From Peribacillus muralis (lineage in GTDB: Bacteria > Bacillota > Bacilli > Bacillales > DSM-1321), in NCBI RefSeq assembly GCF_001439925.1, contig NZ_LMBV01000016.1, positions 19,965-83,964 of the forward strand: a stretch of 64,000 nt of DNA. Reading direction: 5' to 3'. The translations under genes and the position numbers were made by a program. Below, one piece after another: positions 18,688 through 27,605 of the stretch. Positions within the stretch are counted from its first letter, which is position 1. The number at the start of each line of letters is the position of its first letter. The notes under the pieces were generated by a model, which was not told where the DNA came from, did no database searches, and worked only from the letters and a program-made list of their open reading frames with translations.

Positions 18688-19373
18688 TAGCAATCAAAAA
18701 AGGATTAGTTGTATCTTGTCAGGCTTTGGAAGGGGAACCGTTATTCGGCTCTGATAATATGAAACGAATGGCAGATGCCGCAAAAAGAGGCGGGGCCGTT
18801 GGGATTCGTGCTAATGGTGTGGAGGATATTCGTAAGATTAAGGAATATGTTGACTTACCGATCATCGCCATCATTAAACAAGAGTATGAGGGTTCTAATG
18901 TGTATATAACTCCAACTTTAAAAGAAGTAGAAGCATTAGTGGAGCTTAATGTAGGATTAATAGCCGTAGATGCAACGAATCGTATGCGTCCAGGTAATGT
19001 GGATTTACCCACCTTCATGAAGGAAATCAAAACAAAATTCCCTAACCAACAATGGATGGCAGATTGTGCGACGCTAGAAGAATGCATGTTTGCCGAAGAA
19101 TTAGGGTTTGATTGTGTCGGGACAACACTTCATGGATATACAGAAGATACAGTAGGAAAGAAACTGCATGAAAATGACTTTCAATTTTTAAAAGAGGTAG
19201 TGGAGCATCTGCATATACCAGTCATCGCCGAAGGGAATGTCATCACCCCCGATATGGCTATGAAAGCTTTAAACTATGGCGCACATTCAGTCGTGGTTGG
19301 AGGGGCGATTACACGACCTCAACAAATAACCGAGCGTTTTGTCGAAGAAATTCAATCGATAAAAAACACCTAA
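18681..19373 (+). CDS. nanE: N-acylglucosamine-6-phosphate 2-epimerase (NanE)
   Basis: 230-residue TIM-barrel enzyme that interconverts N-acetylmannosamine-6-phosphate and N-acetylglucosamine-6-phosphate. Family landmarks are GLVVSCQALEGEPLF at the N-terminus, GAVGIRANGVEDI, IIKQEY, LIAVDATNRMRP and IAEGNVITPDMA. Length fits NanE (about 220-230). GGGGGAGGAAC sets the ATG, which overlaps the DUF4127 stop by seven bases, so translation is coupled. No sialic acid lyase or kinase of the usual nan type is nearby; with the ROK kinase upstream, ManNAc would be phosphorylated and then epimerised. Last gene of the operon. Confidence 0.95.
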   Translation: MLIAIKKGLVVSCQALEGEPLFGSDNMKRMADAAKRGGAVGIRANGVEDIRKIKEYVDLPIIAIIKQEYEGSNVYITPTLKEVEALVELNVGLIAVDATNRMRPGNVDLPTFMKEIKTKFPNQQWMADCATLEECMFAEELGFDCVGTTLHGYTEDTVGKKLHENDFQFLKEVVEHLHIPVIAEGNVITPDMAMKALNYGAHSVVVGGAITRPQQITERFVEEIQSIKNT

Positions 19374-19385
19374 TTCAATCAAGCG

Positions 19386-19426
19386 GAGTTATCCTAATGA
19401 CATATGGGATAACTCTTTTTATTTTG
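19386..19426 (+). terminator. Terminator of the glycan operon
   Basis: GAGTTATCC (19386-19394) pairs with GGATAACTC (19407-19415), followed by TTTTTATTTT. It is 13 bp after the nanE stop. Confidence 0.88.
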
Positions 19427-19429
19427 ACT

Positions 19430-19836
19430 ACTTAATCCATCCGTTTTATCTGAAGGTGGCAATATGTTTAGAACTCAACGGCAGGTTTTTAATTGTGGAA
19501 TATATAGGTATGACTAGATGTATATGACGGTTTGTCAATATAGCTGCAACACTTTTCCCAAAATGCTTCGTATGACTTTTTCAGCCAAGACATTTACTTG
19601 GGCAATGATCAATTAATGGAGGCTTCAACGTTAAATCGTGCGGCTCGTTCAGATAAGGTTTCAAAATTTCCTTCTTCTCATAAAAACTCATTGTTGGGGT
19701 TCAGCAGCTAATTGCTAGTTGGCTTGGTCTTTAAAGAATTGGCAAGTGTGTTAAACAAGCAAGTGGAAAAGGACCTTCGATAAGAACGTCCCTTATTTAT
19801 ATGTACAAAAGCCGGATAACATTGGCACTCTTTATT
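19430..19836. other. Gene-free stretch with a coding relic
   Basis: About 400 bp with no intact gene. A plus-strand frame from about 19558 to 19706 reads SYDFFSQDIYLGNDQLMEAS, then LNRAARSDKVSKFPSSH and ends in a stop; a neighbouring frame continues with GVQQLIASWLGL. The amino-acid composition looks like real protein broken by a frameshift. I do not recognise the parent family. Confidence 0.35.
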
Positions 19837-21237
19837 TTATTGGTGGACTTGACCTTGATATTTCTTCATTTTCCTAACAACTGAAGGCTGACTGATGCCT
19901 AACAATTTCGCCATTTCATAAGTTGATTTACATTGTTTGCGCGCCTTCATCAACATCCACCTTTCCACCTGTTCAAGAGCTGTCTTAAGATTACTATCGT
20001 CCACCAGCACTTGATCGAACATTAGGGTATCATCTTTATTGTCCAAAGAACCTTGTCCATGGAAATGGGAGGGAAGAAAGCCAGGGAATATGACGGAGTC
20101 TTCCGAGGTCAAAATGAGCCGTTCGATTAGGTTTTCCAATTCTCGCACGTTCCCGGACCATTTATGCTGGATCAGGATCTCATATGTGGACGGATGCAAT
20201 TTCTTATTCGTGTTGTATTTCTTGTTGATGATTTCAAGATTATGATTGATTAGGATGGCAATATCTTCTTTTCTTTCTCGTAACGGCGGTATAAGGATGG
20301 GAATAACATTTAAGCGGTAATACAAATCGAGCCTGAATACACCCGTTTCGACCATTTCCTCAAGATTTTGATTGGTTGCCGTTACAAGCCGGAAATCGAT
20401 TCTATGCTCTTTTTTTCCGCCGACTCTTTTAAAGGTCTTCTCTTGCAGGACATTTAATAATTTCACTTGCATATCCAATGGGAGCTCGCCGATTTCATCC
20501 AAAAAAAGCGTTCCGTTATCTGCTTGTTCAACCAAGCCTTGCTTCCCATGTTTTTGTGCCCCTGTGAAGGACCCTGCTTCATACCCAAACATTTCAGATT
20601 CAAAGAGGCTTTTTGGTATGGTACTGCAATTGACTTCGACGAATGGCGCTTTGCTGCGATAACTTTGATTATGAAGCCGTCGGGCAAAAACGCTCTTTCC
20701 CACCCCGGATTCCCCCAACAGCATGACATTGGCATCCGTTTTGGCAACACGCAGGATCGTTTTGACGATTTGGTGCATCTCCTTGCTTCGGTAGATCAAC
20801 TCTTCCTGTTCCCTAAGCTCTTCCACCTCCGATTGATATTCTTGGATCTTCTTCTCCAATTGACCGTATTGGTCCTGGAGCTTCCTGATTTCCGTTTGAT
20901 CTTGCGTATAACTGACGACACGGATTAGTTCACCATCAGCATCAAAGATTGGGTAAGCTGTCGACATGACGATTTTTCCCGTCTTCGTATGCTGCATGAT
21001 CTGGACAGGCGTTTTTTCTTTCAAAACCATCGCGGAAATCGAAGGTGAGAGGATTCCTTCCGTTTCAAGCTGGTAAACGGATTTCCCAAGGTAATGATCT
21101 GGTTCGATTCCATATATCCACCAATGATTTGGATTCGTGAATAAAATGAACCCCTTTTCATCGGTCACGGTAATATTGTTATTGGAAGTGCTGATGATGC
21201 TTTCCAAAACTCTTTTTACATTGTTATCACTCATCAT
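19837..21237 (-). CDS. Sigma-54-dependent activator with PAS sensor
   Basis: 466-residue enhancer-binding protein. Residues 1-115 hold a PAS-like sensor (TVTDEKGFILFTNPNHWWIY), 120-150 a coiled coil (QLEKKIQEYQSEVEELREQE), 155-390 the AAA+ domain with Walker A GESGVGKS near 175, Walker B GTLFLDEIGE and arginine finger region LYYRLNVIP. The sigma-54 contact loop is GSFTGA in place of the usual GAFTGA. A TyrR-like helix-turn-helix (STYEMAKLLGISQPSVVRKM) ends the protein. AGGGGGAAC sets ATG 21237; an in-frame extension to 21318 lacks a ribosome site. It is divergent from the acyl-CoA genes, whose promoter is a perfect sigma-54 site, so it most likely controls them. Confidence 0.93.
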   Translation of the reverse strand: MMSDNNVKRVLESIISTSNNNITVTDEKGFILFTNPNHWWIYGIEPDHYLGKSVYQLETEGILSPSISAMVLKEKTPVQIMQHTKTGKIVMSTAYPIFDADGELIRVVSYTQDQTEIRKLQDQYGQLEKKIQEYQSEVEELREQEELIYRSKEMHQIVKTILRVAKTDANVMLLGESGVGKSVFARRLHNQSYRSKAPFVEVNCSTIPKSLFESEMFGYEAGSFTGAQKHGKQGLVEQADNGTLFLDEIGELPLDMQVKLLNVLQEKTFKRVGGKKEHRIDFRLVTATNQNLEEMVETGVFRLDLYYRLNVIPILIPPLRERKEDIAILINHNLEIINKKYNTNKKLHPSTYEILIQHKWSGNVRELENLIERLILTSEDSVIFPGFLPSHFHGQGSLDNKDDTLMFDQVLVDDSNLKTALEQVERWMLMKARKQCKSTYEMAKLLGISQPSVVRKMKKYQGQVHQ

Positions 21238-21643
21238 GTTCCCCCTAGGCAGTATTTTCGGTTGATTCAAATATAAATCAGAAATAGCTTCATAATCAAG
21301 AATTTTCAGATATTTCAATTTGGAAATGAATCGTTTTTAAGAAATACTTTCTGATTTTTTTGGTGGGTGCCTTCAAATCACCACTTGTATATAGGGAAAT
21401 TAAGAGATCCATATTATTTATCGTATAAAGCAAACTTTTTAAATAGTGTAAATTCTCCATTTAAGGCTCTTTAATATGGTTAGTTCCATATTACGTTAAT
21501 AAAATTCATGGCCAAGCTAATTTTAGAATGAGGTTGAGGAAATCTAGCTAATCGTTTCTCACTTAAGCCAATCTAAGATGGGATAAGGAGAGTATAAGAA
21601 AAAATTAAAAATTGAGATGGGATTACTATTAAGTTTAATTAAT

Positions 21644-21673
21644 GAACAAATATGAGTTAAAAAACTGAACAAA
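21644..21673 (+). promoter_or_regulatory. Two TGAACAAA boxes, candidate activator binding sites
   Basis: TGAACAAA at 21644-21651 and again at 21666-21673, 22 bp apart (two helical turns), centred about 65 bp upstream of the -24 element. The same octamer, as an inverted repeat, precedes the second sigma-54 promoter at 27956. This is where an enhancer-binding protein would act. Confidence 0.55.
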
Positions 21674-21719
21674 AAAATAGATTCATATGACGGTTAGTTG
21701 ATGTTAGGCATTTTCTTTC

Positions 21720-21736
21720 TTGGCACAGCTCTTGCA
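21720..21736 (+). promoter_or_regulatory. Sigma-54 (-24/-12) promoter of the acyl-CoA operon
   Basis: TTGGCACAGCTCTTGCA matches the TTGGCAC-N5-TTGCA consensus exactly, with GG and GC the required 10 bp apart. Transcription would start near 21747, 60 bp before the first crotonase gene. Confidence 0.92.
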
Positions 21737-21807
21737 TATTAATATTAGTGATTAGGAACTATTTGATAGCAACCTAAAAATAAAATGAATATAGGGAGGA
21801 ATATGAA

Positions 21808-22590
21808 ATGGTAAACACTGTAACTTTAGAAAGAAAAGGACACATTCTACTAATTGGGTTAAATCGTCCTGAGCAAAATAATCTTTTCAATGAAGATTTG
21901 ATCTTTGATCTCGCTGCTGGTTTGGGTGAACTTGAACGTGACCCAGATTTACGCTGCGGAGTACTATTCGCCCATGGAAAACACTTTACACTAGGTCTTG
22001 ATTTAGGAGATATAGCTTCATCAGTTAATGATAAGGGCGAGAGGCAGTACCCTGAAGGCTCAATAGATATAATGGGGAGAAATGAACCATACCGTACCAA
22101 ACCACTAATTTGTGCAGTTCACGGGATATGTTTGACTCTTGGAATTGAAATGGCACTTGCTAGTGATATTCGTCTAGCTGAAACGAATACAAGATTCTTG
22201 CAAATGGAAGTGAAACGAGGAATATTCCCATTTGGAGGGGCAACTTCCCGCTTTGTACAAACAGCAGGATGGGGAAATGCGATGAGGTATATGCTTACAG
22301 GTGATGAATTTTCTAGTGAAGAGGCATATAGAATTGGGATTATTCAAGAAATTGTTGATATTGATAATCTTTTGCCGCGGGCAATTGAATTAGCAGAGAA
22401 TATCGCAAGACAATCACCTTTAGGTACACAGGCAACGGTAAAGATGGCTCGATTATCTGTTATGGAAGGAGAAAAAAAGGGTTTACAGGAACTTTGGCCT
22501 ACGGTAATAGAGTTGTTTGGTACAGAGGATGCTAAGGAAGGTGTAGCTGCATTCCGTGAACGAAGAGATCCAAATTTTAATGGAAAATAG
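21808..22590 (+). CDS. Enoyl-CoA hydratase/isomerase (crotonase) family protein 1
   Basis: 260-residue crotonase-fold protein. The first oxyanion segment is HGKHFTLGLDLGDI near residue 55 and the second is HGICLTLGIEMALASDIR near 105. Typical hydratases use GGG/AGGG in the second segment; here it is LTLG, so the exact reaction may differ from hydration. It should act on a CoA thioester made by the ligase at 23539. GGGAGGAAT sets the ATG. First gene after the sigma-54 promoter; 128 bp separate it from the next crotonase. Confidence 0.88.
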   Translation: MVNTVTLERKGHILLIGLNRPEQNNLFNEDLIFDLAAGLGELERDPDLRCGVLFAHGKHFTLGLDLGDIASSVNDKGERQYPEGSIDIMGRNEPYRTKPLICAVHGICLTLGIEMALASDIRLAETNTRFLQMEVKRGIFPFGGATSRFVQTAGWGNAMRYMLTGDEFSSEEAYRIGIIQEIVDIDNLLPRAIELAENIARQSPLGTQATVKMARLSVMEGEKKGLQELWPTVIELFGTEDAKEGVAAFRERRDPNFNGK

Positions 22591-22718
22591 CCGTAAGAAA
22601 GATCTAAATAATTTTATGCAACGAACTTTTTTGCTAGATGCAAAATCATTTCTAGCAAAATCAAAATGAAAGTGGCTTAAATTGATAAATAACTGGTATT
22701 GGTAGGGGAGGAAATAAA

Positions 22719-23522
22719 ATGACATATGAAAATATATTGTTCGAACAAATAGGACCAATTGCAAGAATTTCACATAATAGACCGAAGTATAGAAATGCTG
22801 AGAATAAACAGTTACTAAAAGAGCTAGATGATGCAATTGTACGAGCTGGGAAGGATGAATCGATTCGTGTCGTAATCTTGGCAGGGAAGGGAGACCATTT
22901 TTCTGCCGGTCACGACTTAAAGGAAGGACAAGCTGAACGGGGTTCCTTTACATTGGAAGACCGCTGGATGTATGAAGAAGAATATTACTTTGATTATTGC
23001 ATGAAAATCTGGAACTTACCTAAACCAACGATCGCTCAAGTTCAAGGGGCGTGTATTGCTGGTGGATTTATGGTAGCGAATATGTGTGATTTAATGATTG
23101 CTTCAGAGGACGCTTTTTTCGCCGATCCTGTCGTGCATTCGATGGCTGTTACAGGTATAGAGGTGATGATCCATCCTTGGGTGCTCGGTGCTAGAAAAGC
23201 TAAGGAGTTATTATTTACAGGTGAAAGATTGACAGCACAGGATGCTTTGGCCAGTGGGATGGTTAACAAAGTCGTGACGAAGGAACGATTAGAAGAAGAG
23301 ACGCTTGCTTTGGCCCAGCGTATTTCTGAAGCACAACCCTTTGCATTAAAATTAGTAAAAAAATCGCTAAACCGAACTCTTGATATCCAAGGGCTACGTA
23401 ATTCTCTTGATGCTCATTTTGACACACATTTATTAAGCCACTTCACCGAAGAATCAAAACTTCTAAATAAGACAGGTTTAGAAAAGGTTATACAACGAAG
23501 TAAAGCATTGAATCAGAAGTGA
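22719..23522 (+). CDS. Enoyl-CoA hydratase/isomerase (crotonase) family protein 2
   Basis: 267-residue crotonase. First oxyanion segment GDHFSAGHDLKEGQ near residue 57, second VQGACIAGGFMVANMCDLM near 108. SAGHDLKE and the C-terminal helix ending in LLNKTGLEKVI resemble hydratases of branched or aromatic acyl-CoA breakdown, but substrate cannot be assigned. GGGGAGGAAA sets the ATG. Only 16 bp lie between its stop and the ligase start, so they are coupled. Confidence 0.88.
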   Translation: MTYENILFEQIGPIARISHNRPKYRNAENKQLLKELDDAIVRAGKDESIRVVILAGKGDHFSAGHDLKEGQAERGSFTLEDRWMYEEEYYFDYCMKIWNLPKPTIAQVQGACIAGGFMVANMCDLMIASEDAFFADPVVHSMAVTGIEVMIHPWVLGARKAKELLFTGERLTAQDALASGMVNKVVTKERLEEETLALAQRISEAQPFALKLVKKSLNRTLDIQGLRNSLDAHFDTHLLSHFTEESKLLNKTGLEKVIQRSKALNQK

Positions 23523-23538
23523 TATGGAGGTATCGCCA

Positions 23539-25158
23539 GTGCAGGATAGTACGAATAAACCTTGGTTGCAGTGGTATGATGAAAAGATGAAGAATTTGTG
23601 TCTGTCTGAAGTATCGGTATATTCATTACTGAAAAATACGGCTGAACGTTTTCCGGATCACAACGCAATTATTTTTGAAGACAAGCTGACAGATTATCAA
23701 ACTTTAAAAAAACAGGTAGACAATCTTGCTGGTGCATGGAAAGAAATGGGCTTTAAAAAAGGAGAAAAGATTGGTCTTATGATGGCCAATCATCCTTATT
23801 TTATTATAGGCTATTATGCCGCACACGCTCTTGGGCTTACAGTCGTTCAAGTGAATCCGTTGTATACACTAAGAGAATTGCTGCAAATATTAAAAGATAC
23901 TCAGCTACAATATCTTGTTTTCAGTCAAGAGGCTTCTAAAACAGTTGGAGAGGCACAAGCTGAATATCAGTTCAAAGTTCGTATGTCACTTGAAAAGAGA
24001 ACGGAAGGTACTAAATCGATTCATGAAATGATCGAAATGAATAAAGGACTAGATTATACCGTCCAAATTAACCCTAAAGAAGATCTAGCTTTGATTCAAT
24101 ACACTGGTGGTACAACTGGCGAAATTAAAGGAGCCATGCTTACGCATTACAACTTAACTTCAAATGTTATGCAAGGTATTGCAATGTATGGGGATTCAAT
24201 GGTTCCTGGAGAAGAAATCATTTTGCTGACAGGACCCCTTTATCATGTTCAAGCCATGACCGCTTCCATGAATACAGGCATTTACCTTGGTGCGACGATT
24301 TTATTGTTTTCAAAATTCGAGTTGCAAAATGTTCTTGAGAATATAAAAAAATATCGACCGACTTTCTTTGGCGGTGTTCCTAAAATTTATAATGATTTTG
24401 TGAAGTATCCTGAGATTGAAAAATATGGATTAGACTCCTTAAAGATTTGTACCAGTGCGTCTGCTCCCCTTCCTGTGGAAATTATTAGTCGATTTAGAGA
24501 GTTGACTGGCATTGGTATTTTAGAGGGGTTTGGGATTTCAGAAGCGTCTCCTTCTACACACCGGAATCCGCATAATAAAGGGAAAATAGGAAGCATTGGA
24601 ATTCCTTTCCCCGGAACTGAATGCAAGATTATTGATGACCAGTATAATGAACTGGCAGTTAATGAGGTGGGAGAACTCTTGGTAAAAGGACCTCAGGTCA
24701 TGAAGGGATACTTTAACAACGAAGCAGAAACAAAACTTACGCTGCGTACTGGCTGGTTGCACACAGGTGATCTCGCAATGATGGATGACGAGGGTTATTT
24801 CTATATTGTGGGACGAAAGAAAGAAATGATTATTGTGAGTGGTTTCAATATTTATCCAAAGGAAATAGAAGAAATTTTGTACGAATATCCAGACATAAAA
24901 GAAGCAGCTGTCGTAGGCATTCCTTCTTCAGAGTTTGGAGAAGAGATAAAAGCATTCCTCGTTCCGAAAGACGGAGCTAACATAAACACGGATGACGTTA
25001 AAGAATATTGCTATTCTAAATTAACTAGGTATAAAGTTCCGAAAAGGTTTGAAATAATACAGAAGCTTCCGAGGAACACGGTTGGAAAAATATTAAAGAG
25101 GAATCTTATAAAAAAAGAAAATAAAGAGATTGAGCAAGAGGAGACAAGTATCATCTAG
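23539..25158 (+). CDS. Acyl-CoA synthetase (AMP-forming ligase)
   Basis: 539-residue member of the ANL superfamily that activates a carboxylic acid with ATP and CoA. The P-loop-like A3 motif is YTGGTTGEIKGAML near residue 193; the A5 region is LEGFGISEASPSTH, and the hinge/A8 motif GWLHTGDLAMMDDEGYF then GRKKEMIIVSG near 430, with the catalytic Lys in PRNTVGKILKR near the C-terminus. All key residues are present. GGAGG at 23526-23530 points to the GTG at 23539; the ATG at 23524 overlaps the ribosome site. It provides the CoA thioester for the dehydrogenase and crotonases around it; fatty, aromatic or cyclic acids are all possible. Confidence 0.92.
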   Translation: MQDSTNKPWLQWYDEKMKNLCLSEVSVYSLLKNTAERFPDHNAIIFEDKLTDYQTLKKQVDNLAGAWKEMGFKKGEKIGLMMANHPYFIIGYYAAHALGLTVVQVNPLYTLRELLQILKDTQLQYLVFSQEASKTVGEAQAEYQFKVRMSLEKRTEGTKSIHEMIEMNKGLDYTVQINPKEDLALIQYTGGTTGEIKGAMLTHYNLTSNVMQGIAMYGDSMVPGEEIILLTGPLYHVQAMTASMNTGIYLGATILLFSKFELQNVLENIKKYRPTFFGGVPKIYNDFVKYPEIEKYGLDSLKICTSASAPLPVEIISRFRELTGIGILEGFGISEASPSTHRNPHNKGKIGSIGIPFPGTECKIIDDQYNELAVNEVGELLVKGPQVMKGYFNNEAETKLTLRTGWLHTGDLAMMDDEGYFYIVGRKKEMIIVSGFNIYPKEIEEILYEYPDIKEAAVVGIPSSEFGEEIKAFLVPKDGANINTDDVKEYCYSKLTRYKVPKRFEIIQKLPRNTVGKILKRNLIKKENKEIEQEETSII

Positions 25159-25172
25159 GATATAAATATAGT

Positions 25173-25211
25173 TTTAAATAACTGAAAATAAATATTTTTC
25201 TGTTATTTAAA
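25173..25211 (+). other. Intergenic stem-loop between ligase and acyl-CoA dehydrogenase
   Basis: TTTAAATAACTGAAAATA and TATTTTTCTGTTATTTAAA form a long AT-rich stem with one bulge. It has no terminating T run of its own, so it may protect or cleave the mRNA rather than end it. Confidence 0.5.
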
Positions 25212-25388
25212 AGATTACTATTCGGAAAATGTAGAAATGGCTGTAAAGTCAACCAGAATTCGGGCTACAGTGGAACTGTTAAGAACTAGCTCGTTAAATG
25301 AGGTCATGGAAGTGAATGTGCCATGGATGAAGAAATGAATATATAAACAGAGTTTATTTCGATAAAAGATGAACTGGGAGTGGAGAAG

Positions 25389-26564
25389 ATGTACCTACGC
25401 TTGACGGATGAACAAAAAATGATAAAGGAAACAATTTCTAAATTTGTTAAAAACGAATTGATTCCATTTGAAAATGATGTATTAAAAAATGAGAGAGAAG
25501 GCAAACCAGGTATTTCACCAGAAAATTTAAAAGAACTTCAATTAAAAGCAAGAGATTTTGGATTCTGGGGGATTGATACACCGGAAGAATATGGTGGAGC
25601 GAATATGGGGAATATGATGATGGCGATCGTAAGAATGGAAGTGGCAAAAACGTTTGTGCCGTTTAAGTTTGGTGGTTCAGCCGATAATATTCTTTATTAC
25701 GCAAATGAGGAACAGAAAATAAAATATTTAATTCCAGCTATTAATGGCGATAAAAAATCATGTTTTGCTATCACCGAGCCGGATGCAGGATCAGATACGA
25801 GAAATATCAAAATGACTGCTGTAAAGGAGGGAAACGAATGGGTATTGAATGGAGAGAAATCATTCATTACTGGAGGTAATGAAGCTGATTTCGTTATGGT
25901 TATTGCGATAACAGATAAAGAGGCACATCGGGCAACAGGCAGGGACGGAGTCACATGCTTCATAGTCGACCGTGTAATGGGATGGAAGTCAGAGTATATT
26001 GATACGATGGGAGAGTGGGGTCCAGCAGGGTTAGTTTTTGATAATGTTCGGGTACCTGAAGATAACATATTAGGTGAAATCAACCGCGGTTATGAACTTG
26101 GCTTGGAGTGGATTGGCGCACAAAGGTGGAGTGTTGGAGCGAAGGCAGTAGGAATGGCTGAGCGTTTGCTTCAAATGGCAATAGATTATTCAAAAGAGCG
26201 CAAGACTTTTGGTCAGCCCATTGCGGACAGACAGGCCATTCAATGGCAAATAGCAGATTCGGCTGTTGAAATAGAAGCGGCAAAATGGCTTGTTTTGAAT
26301 GCAACCTTCACACTGGATCATGGCGAGGACAATAGACATCTGGCTGCAATGGCTAAGTTGTATGGAGCAAATATGGGAAATCGTGTTGTGGATCGTGTTC
26401 TACAAATTCATGGCGGTATGGGATATACACGCGAATTGCCAATTGAACGCTGGTATCGAGAAGCGAGATTGTGGAGAATTTATGATGGCACAGATGAAAT
26501 TCAACGAATGATCATCTCTAGAAACCTGCTAAAAGGTAACGTCAAAGTAGGGCAATTCGTTTAA
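25389..26564 (+). CDS. Acyl-CoA dehydrogenase
   Basis: 391-residue flavoprotein that desaturates an acyl-CoA at the alpha-beta bond, passing electrons to ETF. Family signatures seen are AITEPDAGSDTRNIKM near residue 130, GEKSFITGG near 155, the QAIQWQIAD helix, and RELPIERWYREARLWRIYDG near the C-terminus with the GTDEIQRM tail. Length is normal. The start is ATG 25389 because GGGAG at 25376-25380 is eight bases upstream; a GTG at 25380 is possible. It lies 230 bp after the ligase, separated by a hairpin, and 166 bp before the third crotonase. Confidence 0.93.
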   Translation: MYLRLTDEQKMIKETISKFVKNELIPFENDVLKNEREGKPGISPENLKELQLKARDFGFWGIDTPEEYGGANMGNMMMAIVRMEVAKTFVPFKFGGSADNILYYANEEQKIKYLIPAINGDKKSCFAITEPDAGSDTRNIKMTAVKEGNEWVLNGEKSFITGGNEADFVMVIAITDKEAHRATGRDGVTCFIVDRVMGWKSEYIDTMGEWGPAGLVFDNVRVPEDNILGEINRGYELGLEWIGAQRWSVGAKAVGMAERLLQMAIDYSKERKTFGQPIADRQAIQWQIADSAVEIEAAKWLVLNATFTLDHGEDNRHLAAMAKLYGANMGNRVVDRVLQIHGGMGYTRELPIERWYREARLWRIYDGTDEIQRMIISRNLLKGNVKVGQFV

Positions 26565-26577
26565 TAAATAGATTCTG

Positions 26578-26617
26578 AGTATAGAACATTATCTATTCAT
26601 TTGTATGTTTCTATACT
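26578..26617 (+). other. Intergenic stem-loop after acyl-CoA dehydrogenase
   Basis: AGTATAGAACAT (26578-26589) pairs with ATGTTTCTATACT (26605-26617) with one bulged base. No T run follows, so a role in mRNA processing is as likely as termination. Confidence 0.45.
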
Positions 26618-26730
26618 TGTCTAGAGTATGAAACGACTGGGGATATTTGGTTTTTTATCATATCAATCCTCGTTTCTGGTAGACATTCATTCTATGTAAA
26701 ATTCATAACATATTAGAGGGGAAAATATTA

Positions 26731-27519
26731 ATGGAACGTAACTGTGTACTCTTATCAATTGAAAAACATGTTGGAATGATTACCCTGAATCGTCCGGAAG
26801 TAGGGAATGCGCTTAATTTGCAAATGGCACAGGAATTAATGGACGTAGCTATTGTTTGTTCAGAGAATAATAAAATTCGAGCGGTTGTAATTACTGGAGC
26901 TGGGAATAAATTCTCAGTTGGGGGAGACTTAAAAAGTTTTGCTCAAGAGGGTGATGAAATTAGCTCTCATTTAAAAGCTGTTACTGCTTATTTACATCAG
27001 GCAATCTCCTGTTTTGCGAGGATGAACAAACCACTAATTGTTGCTGTTAATGGAGTAGCTGCTGGTGCAGGGATGAGCCTTGCTTGTGTTGGTGATCTTG
27101 TATATGCTTCAGAGAATGCAAAGTTCGTAATGGCTTATAATCGAATAGGATTAACCCCTGATGGATCTGGAAGTTATTTTTTACCTCGTCTTGTGGGGAT
27201 GAAAAGGGCGTTAGAGTTAATGTATAGCAATCGACAATTAAACGGGAAAGAGGCAAATCAATGGGGAATCGTCAATCATGTAGTTCCTGAAGACAAACTA
27301 TTATCTGTTGTCCTTGATTTAGCCGAAATACTAGCAAATGGACCAATGAATGCATTTGGAGCAACTAAAAAATTATTTTATCATTCTCTCCAGGAAACGC
27401 TTGAGTCACAAATGAGTAAGGAGTCTGAAATGCTTGCTGCCAGAGTAAGTAGTTTAGAGGGGAAAGAAGGTATTTCCGCGTTTCTAGAAAAACGAGAAGC
27501 AAATTATTTAACGTTATAA
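26731..27519 (+). CDS. Enoyl-CoA hydratase/isomerase (crotonase) family protein 3
   Basis: 262-residue crotonase. First oxyanion segment GNKFSVGGDLKSFAQEG near residue 58, second VNGVAAGAGMSLACVGDLV near 107. The AAGAGMSLA form and the GLTPDGSGSYFLPRLVG segment with a conserved Asp are typical of PaaG-like 1,2-epoxy-phenylacetyl-CoA isomerases and delta-3,delta-2-enoyl-CoA isomerases. So isomerisation rather than hydration is plausible. GAGGGGAAAA sets the ATG. It ends the acyl-CoA gene group before a repeat element and terminator. Confidence 0.88.
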   Translation: MERNCVLLSIEKHVGMITLNRPEVGNALNLQMAQELMDVAIVCSENNKIRAVVITGAGNKFSVGGDLKSFAQEGDEISSHLKAVTAYLHQAISCFARMNKPLIVAVNGVAAGAGMSLACVGDLVYASENAKFVMAYNRIGLTPDGSGSYFLPRLVGMKRALELMYSNRQLNGKEANQWGIVNHVVPEDKLLSVVLDLAEILANGPMNAFGATKKLFYHSLQETLESQMSKESEMLAARVSSLEGKEGISAFLEKREANYLTL

Positions 27520-27605
27520 CAATATTCTTTAACGAGTGTAAACTATAACAAGGTATTCATATAAAAAGCTGTTTTCACATACTTTGTTGCTTTTGAAAGG
27601 CGGTG

